This document shows, in pieces, positions 1 to 7,939 of a stretch of 33,127 nucleotides of DNA; the stretch's first letter is position 1, and each line of letters begins with the position of its first letter. Origin of the DNA: Salipiger pentaromativorans (GTDB lineage Bacteria > Pseudomonadota > Alphaproteobacteria > Rhodobacterales > Rhodobacteraceae); the NCBI RefSeq assembly GCF_024721115.1, contig NZ_JAMDHK010000027.1:1-33127 (forward strand), read 5' to 3'. The notes beneath the pieces were generated by a model. That model ran no database searches, was not told where the DNA came from, and was given only the letters and a program-made list of their open reading frames with translations. The translations under genes and the position numbers were made by a program.

Positions 1-32
1 TACGAGCCCAAAATCGGTCCCTGTATGCTAAA

Positions 33-728
33 TCAAAGCCCGATTGCATGGAAATCGGCACAGCCAAAACGGTAGATCAGACGTTCCTTAAGCGTGCTGC
101 CCGTCTGTCTGGCATGTTCGTCGATGATCCTGCGGGTCTGGGTATTCGGCGTCGGCAGAGCCATCGGATAGGCACAAAGCGCCGCAAAGGTGATGGGGCT
201 GTCGCGGACCAGACCGCGCGGCGCCGCCGCGACAAGGGCCTCGTCATAAAGCACGGTTTCCTCGATGCCGGAGTGTTTCGCGGGGAAATAGGAAAACCCC
301 AGATCGAGCGACCCTTCCAGAAGCTGATCCTCCATCTCGGGCACCAGCAGCTCCTGCACATTGAAGGTGGTGTTCGGATAAGCCCGCGAAAACGCGGCTA
401 TGATCTCGCGGAGATAGACGGCATTGAAGCTCTGGGTCGTCCCGATCCGCAATGTTCCGGTCTGGGCGTTCACATGCGCCAGCGTCTCGTTGCGCGCCTG
501 ATCGAGCTGCGCAATCAGGGCGCGGGCATGGGGCAGCAGCACATCGCCCAGCGGGGTGAGGGTCACGGTCCGTCCGCTCCGCTCCAGGACGGGGCCGCCG
601 AGTTCGTGTTCGAGATTGCGGATCTGATGCGACAGGGCCGGCTGCGTCACGCCGATCTTCTTGGCGGCGCGGGTAAAACTGCGCTCTTCCTCGATGGCTT
701 TGAAGTATTTCAGCTGGGTGATGTCCAT
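33..728 (-). CDS. LysR-family regulator, C-terminally shortened
   Basis: The protein has 231 residues. The N-terminal winged helix-turn-helix is clear (about residues 1-60, with SFTRAAKKIGVTQPALSHQIRNLE) and is followed by a LysR substrate-binding domain from about residue 90. Full-length family members have about 300 residues. Here the reading frame leaves the family pattern after LIY at about residue 219 and stops 12 codons later, so roughly the last 65-70 residues of the effector domain are absent. The break lies near positions 70-75, close to the window edge, and suggests a frameshift, deletion or insertion junction. The gene is divergent from the TRAP operon at 892 and is probably its regulator. 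The start at 728 is set by the family N-terminus; no strong ribosome binding site is visible. It may be a pseudogene. Confidence 0.75.
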   Translation of the reverse strand: MDITQLKYFKAIEEERSFTRAAKKIGVTQPALSHQIRNLEHELGGPVLERSGRTVTLTPLGDVLLPHARALIAQLDQARNETLAHVNAQTGTLRIGTTQSFNAVYLREIIAAFSRAYPNTTFNVQELLVPEMEDQLLEGSLDLGFSYFPAKHSGIEETVLYDEALVAAAPRGLVRDSPITFAALCAYPMALPTPNTQTRRIIDEHARQTGSTLKERLIYRFGCADFHAIGL

Positions 729-747
729 GCGGCCGGCCCTTCAAAAC

Positions 748-764
748 CATTAGTTTTGGTAATG
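748..764. promoter_or_regulatory. Probable LysR operator (CATTA-N7-TAATG)
   Basis: This is a perfect inverted repeat with 5-bp arms and a 7-bp spacer, containing the T-N11-A signature of LysR boxes. It lies 20 bp upstream of the LysR start and about 130 bp upstream of the first TRAP gene, in the divergent intergenic region 729-891. No copy of the IclR-type operator found elsewhere in the window is visible here. Confidence 0.55.
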
Positions 765-891
765 CATATGATAAAGTGATACCTGTTTCTTTATGGAAGT
801 TCATCTCTAAAGTCGGGGAACGGCAGGAGGCAGCGCGCGAGGAGGCGCCGGTTTCCACGGCAATGCCGTCACCGAATTCAGGGAGGACATC

Positions 892-1881
892 ATGACTTTC
901 ATCCGTAGCGGGCTTGCGGCGCTCACCGCCATGTCGATCGGTTGCAGCGCGGCTTTTGCCGCTCCGATCACCATCAAGTTTGCGCATGTCGTCGCGGCGA
1001 GCGGCCATCCGAAGGGCGAGGCGGTCGCGTATTTCAAGCAGCTCGTCGACGAGCGTCTGGCCGGCAAGGTGGCGCTGGAGGTGTATCCCAGCGGGTCGCT
1101 TTACGGCGACGACAAGGTGCTGGAGGCAATGCAGCTGGGCGACGTTCAGATGGCGGCCCCGTCGCTGGCCAAGTTCGAGCGCTTTACCAAGGCGTTCCAG
1201 ATCTTCGACCTGCCGTTCCTGTTCCGGGACACCGCCCATGCGGAAGCCTTTCAGGCCAGCGATGCGGGCCGCAGCATCCTGTCGGAAATGGAGAAGGCCG
1301 GTTTTGTCGGGCTCGATTACTGGAGCCTCGGGATGAAGCAGCTCTCCGCCAATCGGCCGCTGGTCTCGCCCGACGACGCCAAGGGTCTGAAATTCCGGGT
1401 CCAGCCCGCCGACATCATCGAAGCCCAGATGAAGGCGCTTGGCGCCAACCCGCAGGTTCTGGCCTATGCCGAGGCCTATAACGCGCTTCAGAGCGGCGTT
1501 GTCGACGGGGCCGAGAACCCCTGGGCCAATATCTGGTCGGCCAAGTTCTACGAGGTTCAGGACGGGATCACCGAAACCAACCACGGCGCCATGGGCTATG
1601 TGCTGGTGACCTCCTCGGAATTCTGGGACGGGCTGCCCGACGACATCCGGGCCGAGCTGCGCGCCATCATCGACGAGGTGACCCTTCGGGAACGCGACCT
1701 GGCCGCCAGCATGAATGCCGGCGCGCGCGACAAGATCGCCGCCGCCGGATCGACGATCCGGGAATTGACGCCCGATCAGCGGCAGGCCTGGGTCACGGCG
1801 ATGAAACCCGTCTGGGACGCATTCGAGGACGAGATCGGAGCCGATCTGATCGCCGCCGCCTCCGCCGCCTCCCCGGAGTGA
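892..1881 (+). CDS. TRAP transporter substrate-binding protein (DctP family), system 1
   Basis: The protein has 329 residues. An N-terminal Sec signal peptide ends near AFAA (residues 21-24), so the mature protein is periplasmic. It has the DctP pattern: KFAHV after the signal, EVYPSGSLYGDDKVLEAMQLGDVQM, and GLKFRV with Arg169 at the position that normally binds the ligand carboxylate, followed by NALQSGVVDGAENPWANI. It captures an organic acid anion and delivers it to the membrane subunits encoded next. A strong GGGAGGA ribosome binding site precedes the ATG. The ligand cannot be named from sequence; the enolase-superfamily gene at the end of the operon suggests a dicarboxylate or muconate-like acid. 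Confidence 0.93.
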   Translation: MTFIRSGLAALTAMSIGCSAAFAAPITIKFAHVVAASGHPKGEAVAYFKQLVDERLAGKVALEVYPSGSLYGDDKVLEAMQLGDVQMAAPSLAKFERFTKAFQIFDLPFLFRDTAHAEAFQASDAGRSILSEMEKAGFVGLDYWSLGMKQLSANRPLVSPDDAKGLKFRVQPADIIEAQMKALGANPQVLAYAEAYNALQSGVVDGAENPWANIWSAKFYEVQDGITETNHGAMGYVLVTSSEFWDGLPDDIRAELRAIIDEVTLRERDLAASMNAGARDKIAAAGSTIRELTPDQRQAWVTAMKPVWDAFEDEIGADLIAAASAASPE

Positions 1882-1940
1882 CGGCTGCGACTGCCCGGTG
1901 CCTGTGCACCGGGCAGATTTCGAAACCTGCGGAGGGCGGT

Positions 1941-2507
1941 ATGCTCAAATTCGTTCACGGGGTCGAAAAGGCCCTGCTCATTGTCCTGTTGCTGGCGATG
2001 GCGGGGGTGACCTTTGTCCAGGTCATCGCGCGATATGTCTTCAACGCGGGCGCCGTCTGGGCGCTGGAACTGACGGTCTTCCTCTTCGCGTGGCTGGTCC
2101 TTCTGGGGGCCGCGCACCTGGCGCGCGAAGGGCGGCATATCGGGATCGACGCGCTGATCTCGGTCATCGGACGCGGTCCGCGCAAGCTCTGCGGTCTGGC
2201 CGCATCGGCGGCCTGTGTGGGCTACGCGGTCCTGATGCTGTCGGGGTCCTGGACCTATTTCTCCAAGCTCTATCGCCTGAAGATCTCTGCGGCTGAGCTG
2301 CCGGTGCCAAGCTGGGTCGTGGTGAGCGTGCTGCCGCTGAGTTTCCTCATCCTCGTTGTCCGGTTCGGGGCCACCTTCCTTCAGATCCTGACGGACCGTC
2401 TCGACTCGATGATGTCCTCGCTCGAGGACAAGGAACTGGTGGCCGAGCTGAATGCCGCGCAAGCCGGCCAGCGTGACGAAACCGCAGCACCGGGGAAAGA
2501 TCGCTGA
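1941..2507 (+). CDS. TRAP transporter small permease (DctQ family), system 1
   Basis: The protein has 188 residues and about four hydrophobic membrane segments. The family pattern VIARYVFNAGAVWALELTVFLFAWLVLLGAAHLAREGRHIGIDAL is present. The start at 1941 is chosen because GGAGGG lies just upstream; the frame is open from 1878, but an earlier start would add residues without homology. It is the small integral-membrane subunit that pairs with the large DctM subunit. The next start codon follows its stop after a single base, indicating translational coupling. The tail is long and charged (about residues 155-188). Confidence 0.92.
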   Translation: MLKFVHGVEKALLIVLLLAMAGVTFVQVIARYVFNAGAVWALELTVFLFAWLVLLGAAHLAREGRHIGIDALISVIGRGPRKLCGLAASAACVGYAVLMLSGSWTYFSKLYRLKISAAELPVPSWVVVSVLPLSFLILVVRFGATFLQILTDRLDSMMSSLEDKELVAELNAAQAGQRDETAAPGKDR

Positions 2508-2508
2508 G

Positions 2509-3834
2509 ATGGAAAGCCTGTTTCTGTTCGGCTCGCTCCTGCTGCTTCTGGCCATCGGCACGCCGATCGCGGTCTGCATGGGGCTCTCCGCGCTGCTGAC
2601 CATGCAGCTTTTCTCGAACGACAGCCTCGCGTCGGTCGCGCTCAAGATCTTCAACGCGATGGAGCATTACACGCTGCTCGCCATCCCGTTCTTCCTGCTC
2701 GCGTCGGCGTTCATGACCAACGGGGGCGTGTCGCGGCGGCTGATCGACCTTGCCGTCACGATGGTGGGGCATTTTCGCGGCGGGCTCGCCATCGCCTCGG
2801 TGCTGGCCTGCATGCTGTTCGCCGCCGTGTCGGGATCGTCGCCCGCAACCGTGGTGGCCATCGGCTCGATCACCATCGCGGGCATGGTGCGGATGGGCTA
2901 TTCCAAGGAATTCGCGGCGGGGCTGATCGCGAACGCGGGCACGCTCGGCATCCTGATCCCGCCGTCGATCATCATGGTGGTCTATGCCGCCGCGACCGAG
3001 GTTTCCGTCGGGCGGATGTTCATGGCGGGCGTCTTTCCCGGCCTGCTGGCGGGCGGGATGCTGATCGGCACCATTCTGGTCATCGCTCACCGGCGGAACC
3101 TGCCGCGCGAGGACAAGGCGCCCTGGCGCATCCGGGCCCACGCGGCGAAAGAGGCAAGCTGGGGCCTGTTCCTCATCGTCATCATCCTCGGCGGGATCTA
3201 TGGCGGTATCTTCACCCCGACCGAAGCGGCGGCGGTCGCCGGGGTCTATGCGATCTTCGTGGCGATGGTGGTCTACCGCGATGTGCCGCTCGACCTGCGC
3301 AGGGTCTTTGCCTTCCATCGGGGCGCCTTTGGCACGACGGTGCTGGGGGCGGCGCAGACCACGGCCATGCTGATGTTCATCGTGGCGAATGCCACCATTT
3401 TCAGCCACGTCCTGACCGACCTGCGGGTGCCCGACCAGATCGCCCAGACCGTGACCTCGATCGGTCTGAACCGCTGGACCTTTCTGATCATGATCAACGT
3501 GCTTCTGCTGATCGCCGGCAATTTCATGGAGCCCTCGGGCCTGATCCTGATCGTGGCGCCGATCCTCTTTCCGATTGCGATGGCGCTGGGGATCGACCCC
3601 ATTCACCTCGGCATCGTCATGGTGGTGAACATGGAAATCGGGATGATCACGCCGCCGCTCGGGTTCAATCTTTTCGTCACCTCGGGGATCACCGGCATGC
3701 CGGTCTTCAAGGTGGCCAAGGCGGCGCTTCCCTGGCTGGCGGTGCTGCTGATCTTCCTCGTCATCGTCACCTATGTACCCGCGCTTTCCACCGCTCTGCC
3801 GAACGCGTTGTTCGGCCCGCAGTCGGTTCAGTAA
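2509..3834 (+). CDS. TRAP transporter large permease (DctM family), system 1
   Basis: The protein has 441 residues and about 12 hydrophobic segments. DctM landmarks include [69 protein letters not shown] and [17 protein letters not shown]. It is the ion-coupled transport channel of the system. The start ATG at 2509 lies one base after the stop of the small subunit; the open frame reaches back to 2452 but the upstream part overlaps that gene. The length is normal for a non-fused DctM. Confidence 0.95.
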   Translation: MESLFLFGSLLLLLAIGTPIAVCMGLSALLTMQLFSNDSLASVALKIFNAMEHYTLLAIPFFLLASAFMTNGGVSRRLIDLAVTMVGHFRGGLAIASVLACMLFAAVSGSSPATVVAIGSITIAGMVRMGYSKEFAAGLIANAGTLGILIPPSIIMVVYAAATEVSVGRMFMAGVFPGLLAGGMLIGTILVIAHRRNLPREDKAPWRIRAHAAKEASWGLFLIVIILGGIYGGIFTPTEAAAVAGVYAIFVAMVVYRDVPLDLRRVFAFHRGAFGTTVLGAAQTTAMLMFIVANATIFSHVLTDLRVPDQIAQTVTSIGLNRWTFLIMINVLLLIAGNFMEPSGLILIVAPILFPIAMALGIDPIHLGIVMVVNMEIGMITPPLGFNLFVTSGITGMPVFKVAKAALPWLAVLLIFLVIVTYVPALSTALPNALFGPQSVQ

Positions 3835-3849
3835 TCCCCGGAGGACACC

Positions 3850-4983
3850 ATGAAAATCGAAAGCATCGAAACCATCATCGTGGATATTCCGCTGATCCGC
3901 CCGCACAAGCTGTCCTTTGTCGCCATCGACAAGATGTCGAGCGTGATCGTGCGGATCCGCACCGATCGCGGCGTGACCGGGCTGGGCGAGGCGACGGCCA
4001 TCGGCGGCCCGTCCTGGGCGGCGGAAAGCGTCGAGACGATGAAGGCGGTCATCGACCTCTATCTCGCGCCCGCGCTGATCGGGACGGATCCACGCAGCTT
4101 TGCCACCTATCTTCAGGTCGCGCACCGTGTCCGCAACAACGAATTCGCGAAATCCGCGCTTGAGATGGCGCTGCACGATGTGGCCGCGCGGGCGCAGGAC
4201 ATTCCAGTGCACGCGCTGCTGGGCGGCGCCGTGCGGGACCGGATCGCATGTGCCTGGGGCGTGGCGACCGGCGACGCCGAGGCGGACATCGCCGAGGCGA
4301 AGCGGCTGAAGGACGCGGGGAGCTATTCGGTCTTCAAGGTCAAGATCGGGCGGGACGACCCCGGCGCGGATGTCGCGCGCATCGGGCGGATGTGCGCCGC
4401 GCTCGGCCAGGAGGCGGAGGTGCGTGTCGATGTGAATCAGGCCTGGGATCTGCGCACCGCGCGGAAATGGGTGCCGGCTCTGGATAATGCCGGATGCGCG
4501 CTGATCGAACAGCCGATCCGCGCCACCGACACGCGCGGGCTCGTATCGCTGCAAGACAAATGCCGTGTGCCGGTCATGGCCGATGAAAGCGTTATGACAG
4601 AGCATGATCTGCTAGAGTTGATCCGCCTCGGCGGGGTCGATGCCCTTGCCATCAAGGTCGCGAAATGCGGCGGTCTGCGTCCCGCGCGCCGCATGGCGGA
4701 AATGGCGATCTGCGCGGGCATGTCGCCCTATGGCGGGACCATGCTCGAAGGCGTGATCGGCACGGCCGCCTCGCTGCATCTGTTCTGCGCGGTCGAACAG
4801 ATGCCGCTTGGCTGCGAACTTTTCGGTCCCGACCTTGCCGCCGACCGGATCACCACCTCTGGGCTCCGGATGCAGGATGGCGCGCGGCTTCTGAATGACG
4901 GGCCGGGCCTGGGTGTCGAGATCGACGAGGCCAAGCTGGCGCGCTACCGCCGTCCCGAGACCTCTGCCCGAACCGCCGCCTGA
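3850..4983 (+). CDS. Muconate cycloisomerase-type enolase-superfamily enzyme
   Basis: The protein has 377 residues: an MR/MLE N-terminal capping domain (about 1-115) and a TIM barrel. Visible active-site residues are the Lys-x-Lys pair K163/K165, metal ligands D194, E220 and D245, N196, K269 at the end of the sixth strand, and E323 in GCELFGP. All lie four residues before their counterparts in Pseudomonas muconate-lactonizing enzyme (K167, K169, D198, N200, E224, D249, K273, E327; from memory). This supports cycloisomerization of a muconate-like diacid, although dipeptide epimerases and other lactonizing enzymes share the pattern. GGAGG precedes the ATG and it follows the TRAP permease by 15 bp, so the transported compound is probably its substrate. 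Its stop is 3 bp from the stop of the convergent gene. Confidence 0.85.
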   Translation: MKIESIETIIVDIPLIRPHKLSFVAIDKMSSVIVRIRTDRGVTGLGEATAIGGPSWAAESVETMKAVIDLYLAPALIGTDPRSFATYLQVAHRVRNNEFAKSALEMALHDVAARAQDIPVHALLGGAVRDRIACAWGVATGDAEADIAEAKRLKDAGSYSVFKVKIGRDDPGADVARIGRMCAALGQEAEVRVDVNQAWDLRTARKWVPALDNAGCALIEQPIRATDTRGLVSLQDKCRVPVMADESVMTEHDLLELIRLGGVDALAIKVAKCGGLRPARRMAEMAICAGMSPYGGTMLEGVIGTAASLHLFCAVEQMPLGCELFGPDLAADRITTSGLRMQDGARLLNDGPGLGVEIDEAKLARYRRPETSARTAA

Positions 4984-4986
4984 CGC

Positions 4987-6240
4987 TCAGGGCTCTGCCG
5001 CGTCCAGCGCGGCCCTGTGCTCTGGTGCCGCGATGTCGATCATCAGCCTGCGCCGCTCGGCCAGAGAGCGCCCGCGCAGATCGGCGATGCCGTGTTCGGT
5101 GACGATGAGCCCTGCCTCACTGCGCGGTGTGCTGACGGGACCGCCGAGCTTTGCGACGATCCGGCTGGCGCCGCTGCGCGCCACGGTGGCGGGCAGGGCG
5201 ATGATCGGCAGCCCGCCGCGCGATCCATGTGCCCCGCGCAGGAATTCGGCGGCGCCGCCGACCGAGCCGATATAGCGGCCCCCGGCCACCTCGGCGTTGA
5301 CCTGCCCCGTCAGATCCACCTCCACCGCCGAGTTGAGCGCGACGAAACGGTCGTGCCCGGACAGAACCGCCGGATCGTGGGTGTAGGTGCAGGGGCAGAG
5401 CCGCAGGCCCGCGTCGCGATGCGCGAAATCATAGACCCGGCGGCTGCCCAGCAGCCAGCCTGTGACCGTCACGCCACGGTCGCGGGTCTTGCGGGCGTTG
5501 GTGATGACCCCCGCTTCGGTCAGATCCGCCACGCCGTCGCCGATCACCCCGGAATGAATGCCGAGATCGCGGTGCTGGCTGAGCGCGCCCAGCACCGCCT
5601 CGGGCAATTGGCCGAGCCCCATCTGAAGCACCGAGCCGTCCTCGATCCGCCCGGCGATATGGGCCGCGATCCGGCGTTCGGTCTTGCCGGGGGGCGGCAG
5701 GCGCAGCTCCCGCAGCGGGCGCGAGGTTTCGACGATGTGGTCGATCTGATCGGGGCCGATGTCGAGCAGGCCGGGAACGCTGGGCATCCGGTCGTTGACT
5801 TCGGCCAGGATGACCCGCGCGCGGGGGATCAGCGGCGCGATATATTCCTGCATCAGCCCCAGATCGTGCCGGCCGTCGGGCCGGGCAGGGGGCAGGTGCA
5901 GCATCAGCACGTCGATGTCGCCCAGAACCTTGGGCAACCAGGAATAGGGCACCGGCAGAATGTCCAGCGCGCCCGCGCGCGCGAGGAGGCGGTTGGTGCC
6001 GCTGGCGCAATAGGAACGAACCCGGATGTGGTCGGCATGTGCCGGCGCGAGGGTCTCCGTCAGGCTGTAGCCGACGGTGACGGTGAGCGGACCCAGCACG
6101 GCGCGCTGCGCCACGAGAGCGCGGGTCAGCGCCTCGGGTTCGCCGCCCGCCTGTCCCCAGACAATCGAATCGCCGGGGCGAATCCAGCGCGACAGATCGG
6201 GCAGCGGGTCCGGCGGTGGCGTGTCTCTGGCGATGGTCAA
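4987..6240 (-). CDS. Acetyl-CoA hydrolase/transferase-family protein (4-hydroxybutyrate CoA-transferase-like)
   Basis: The protein has 417 residues from a TTG start. The family C-terminal domain is clear: QMGLGQLPEAVLGAL, GIHSGVIGDGVADLTEAGVITNARK, NSAVEVDLTGQVNAEVAGG, SVGGAAEFLRGAHGSRGG and VTEHGIADLRGRSLAERRRLMIDIA. The expected reaction is CoA transfer between carboxylates. The position that in Clostridium AbfT carries catalytic Glu238 (HSEM) is Gly231 here (HSGV, codon GGG), so catalysis may differ. TTG at 6240 is preferred because GGGAGG lies 9 bases upstream; the ATG at 6285 sits inside an operator and lacks a ribosome binding site. The gene is divergent from TRAP system 2 and preceded by an IclR-type operator pair. 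Confidence 0.82.
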   Translation of the reverse strand: MTIARDTPPPDPLPDLSRWIRPGDSIVWGQAGGEPEALTRALVAQRAVLGPLTVTVGYSLTETLAPAHADHIRVRSYCASGTNRLLARAGALDILPVPYSWLPKVLGDIDVLMLHLPPARPDGRHDLGLMQEYIAPLIPRARVILAEVNDRMPSVPGLLDIGPDQIDHIVETSRPLRELRLPPPGKTERRIAAHIAGRIEDGSVLQMGLGQLPEAVLGALSQHRDLGIHSGVIGDGVADLTEAGVITNARKTRDRGVTVTGWLLGSRRVYDFAHRDAGLRLCPCTYTHDPAVLSGHDRFVALNSAVEVDLTGQVNAEVAGGRYIGSVGGAAEFLRGAHGSRGGLPIIALPATVARSGASRIVAKLGGPVSTPRSEAGLIVTEHGIADLRGRSLAERRRLMIDIAAPEHRAALDAAEP

Positions 6241-6260
6241 AACTGGTGGCCTCCCGCTTT

Positions 6261-6294
6261 GATCGTATTGCGAACAATTGTCCATTTTATGAAG
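6261..6294 (-). promoter_or_regulatory. IclR-type operator pair upstream of the CoA-transferase-family gene
   Basis: Two 15-bp imperfect palindromes have centres 19 bp apart. Read on the minus strand, the distal one is CTTCATAAAATGGAC (6294-6280) and the proximal one GTTCGCAATACGATC (6275-6261), ending 20 bp before the TTG start. They match the pairs at 6375, 9391, 18692, 19737 and 23760. Confidence 0.7.
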
Positions 6295-6374
6295 AGTATA
6301 TGCCGTGCCCGACTTTGGCCTGTCAATCCTGACGGCAGGCTGACCCATGAAGCGGGTTGACAGCGCGGGCCATG

Positions 6375-6408
6375 CTCCGTTTAATGGACATTAGTTCGCT
6401 ATACGGAC
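6375..6408 (+). promoter_or_regulatory. IclR-type operator pair upstream of TRAP system 2
   Basis: The distal site is CTCCGTTTAATGGAC (6375-6389) and the proximal site GTTCGCTATACGGAC (6394-6408), with centres 19 bp apart, ending 53 bp before the DctP start. The pair is in mirror orientation to that at 6261-6294, so both arms of this divergent promoter region carry the same arrangement. Confidence 0.72.
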
Positions 6409-6461
6409 AAGGCGCCAGGGAGGCCGATCCGGCAGGCGAATTCATGAAACGGGAGGATAAC

Positions 6462-7439
6462 ATGAACTTCAAAGCCTTTGCTTTCGCCTGCGCGGCGACG
6501 GCCCTGTCCGCGCTGCCCGCAACGGCGGCCGATCTGCGGATGCTTTCGAGCTGGCCGGAAAATCAGGCCTATACCGCGAATGTGGTGACCCCGCTCATCG
6601 AAAAGATAAAGGAACTGTCGGGCGGCGAGATCTCCATCACCGTCTCGGGCCCCGATGTGGTGCCGGCCTTCGAGCAGCTCGAACCCGTTCAGGCCGGTGT
6701 CTTCGATCTGCTCTTTACCCATCCGGCCTATCACATCGGCACGGCCTCTATCGGTCTCGGCGTCGAGGGGACGCGCGCCGACCCCGCGCTGCGCCGGTCT
6801 TCGGGGGTCATCGACACGCTGGACGCATATTATCAGACGCTCGGGCTGAAGGCGATCGCGGTGGCCCCGGTCGGATCGGTGGCGTTCAACTTCATCCTCC
6901 GGGATCCGATCACCGGTTACCCCTCGCTGGAGGGCCGCAAGATCCGCGGGACGCAGACCTATAATCCGGTGATCGAAGGGGCGGGGGCCTCGCCGGTGAT
7001 CCTGCCGATGACCGACATTTATTCCTCGCTCCAGACCGGCGTGATCGACGGCGCGGGCACGACGCTGATCGGGATCGCCGAGAAGAAGTGGTACGAGGTC
7101 TCCAACTACCTGTCGCGGCCCAAGTTCGGCACCGTGGGCCTGTTCGTCTTCATGAACCTCGACAGCTGGGACAGCCTGACGCCCGAGGAACAGGAGATCA
7201 TCACCAAGGCCGCCATGGCGATCGAGATGGACTCGACCGAACGGTTCGACACGCTCGCCGCCGAGGAAGAGGCATTTCTGATCGAGCAGGGCATGGAGCT
7301 GACCGAGTTCGCCAAGGAAGATGCCGACAAGGTCGAGCAGATCTTTTCCGATGGTGCCTGGGCGACCGCGCGCATCACCGGCGGAGACTTTGCCGAGAAG
7401 ATGCACCAGCAGGCCGAAGAGGCAGGCCTCCTCCAGTGA
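6462..7439 (+). CDS. TRAP transporter substrate-binding protein (DctP family), system 2
   Basis: The protein has 325 residues. The signal peptide ends near PATAA (residues 19-23). DctP features include FDLLFTHPAYHIGTASIG, SLEGRKIRGTQTYNPVIEG with Arg162 in the usual carboxylate-binding position, and SLQTGVIDGAGTTLIGIAEKKWYEVSNY. The sequence is visibly divergent from the other two DctP proteins in this window, suggesting a different ligand. ATG at 6462 is chosen because GGGAGG lies 6 bases upstream and a signal peptide begins there; the open frame starts at 6357 inside the operator. The operator pair upstream places it in the same regulon as the catabolic operons. Confidence 0.92.
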   Translation: MNFKAFAFACAATALSALPATAADLRMLSSWPENQAYTANVVTPLIEKIKELSGGEISITVSGPDVVPAFEQLEPVQAGVFDLLFTHPAYHIGTASIGLGVEGTRADPALRRSSGVIDTLDAYYQTLGLKAIAVAPVGSVAFNFILRDPITGYPSLEGRKIRGTQTYNPVIEGAGASPVILPMTDIYSSLQTGVIDGAGTTLIGIAEKKWYEVSNYLSRPKFGTVGLFVFMNLDSWDSLTPEEQEIITKAAMAIEMDSTERFDTLAAEEEAFLIEQGMELTEFAKEDADKVEQIFSDGAWATARITGGDFAEKMHQQAEEAGLLQ

Positions 7440-7933
7440 CACGGCGTCTCGTCATCCCGCGGCAGGTCGGCTCTTTGGCCGATCTGCTCGTCAGGCTCTG
7501 TTTCCTGATCTCCTGCGCGTCTTTGGTGATCATCCTGGTCATCACGATCTTTGAGATCTCCATGCGCTACTTCTTCGACAGCCCGACAAAATGGGTGTCG
7601 GACAGCGTGCGGTATCTTCTGGCCTTCATGATCATGCTTGGCCTGCCGGAGGTGACGCGCCGCAACGAACATGTCTCGATCAGCCTGTTCCTCGACAGGT
7701 TCCGCAAAGACCATATCGTCCGGCGGCTGCTGTTTCTCGTCAGTGCCTGCGTCTGCGTCTTTGTCACCTATCTGGCCGTCGACATCGCCCTGACCCAGTT
7801 CGCACGGAACCTGCACACGCAAGGCACCTGGCGGATCCCGCGCGTCTGGATCACCGGCAGTGTCGCAATCGGGTTCGGGGTGGCGGCGCTGGCCTTTGCC
7901 GCGCTCGCGCTCGGGCCGAAATCAAGAGAGTGA
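7436..7933 (+). CDS. TRAP transporter small permease (DctQ family), system 2
   Basis: The protein has 165 residues and four predicted membrane segments. The DctQ pattern is ISMRYFFDSPTKWVSDSVRYLLAFMIMLGLPEVTRRNEHVSISLFLDRF. The start is taken as the GTG at 7436, which overlaps the DctP stop as GTGA; the open frame extends far upstream but only as a shadow of DctP. No in-frame ATG lies near the expected N-terminus. The DctM gene follows after 6 bp. Confidence 0.88.
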   Translation: MTRRLVIPRQVGSLADLLVRLCFLISCASLVIILVITIFEISMRYFFDSPTKWVSDSVRYLLAFMIMLGLPEVTRRNEHVSISLFLDRFRKDHIVRRLLFLVSACVCVFVTYLAVDIALTQFARNLHTQGTWRIPRVWITGSVAIGFGVAALAFAALALGPKSRE

Positions 7934-7939
7934 CCATTT

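Noticed and set aside
2347-4605. Minus-strand open frame of 752 codons
   Set aside because: It is antisense to the DctM and enolase-family genes and its composition is dominated by His, Asp and Arg. No domain is recognizable.
6285-6348. Upstream ATG starts for the CoA-transferase-family gene
   Set aside because: These would place the N-terminus across the operator pair, lack a ribosome binding site and add residues outside the family. TTG at 6240 has GGGAGG in place.
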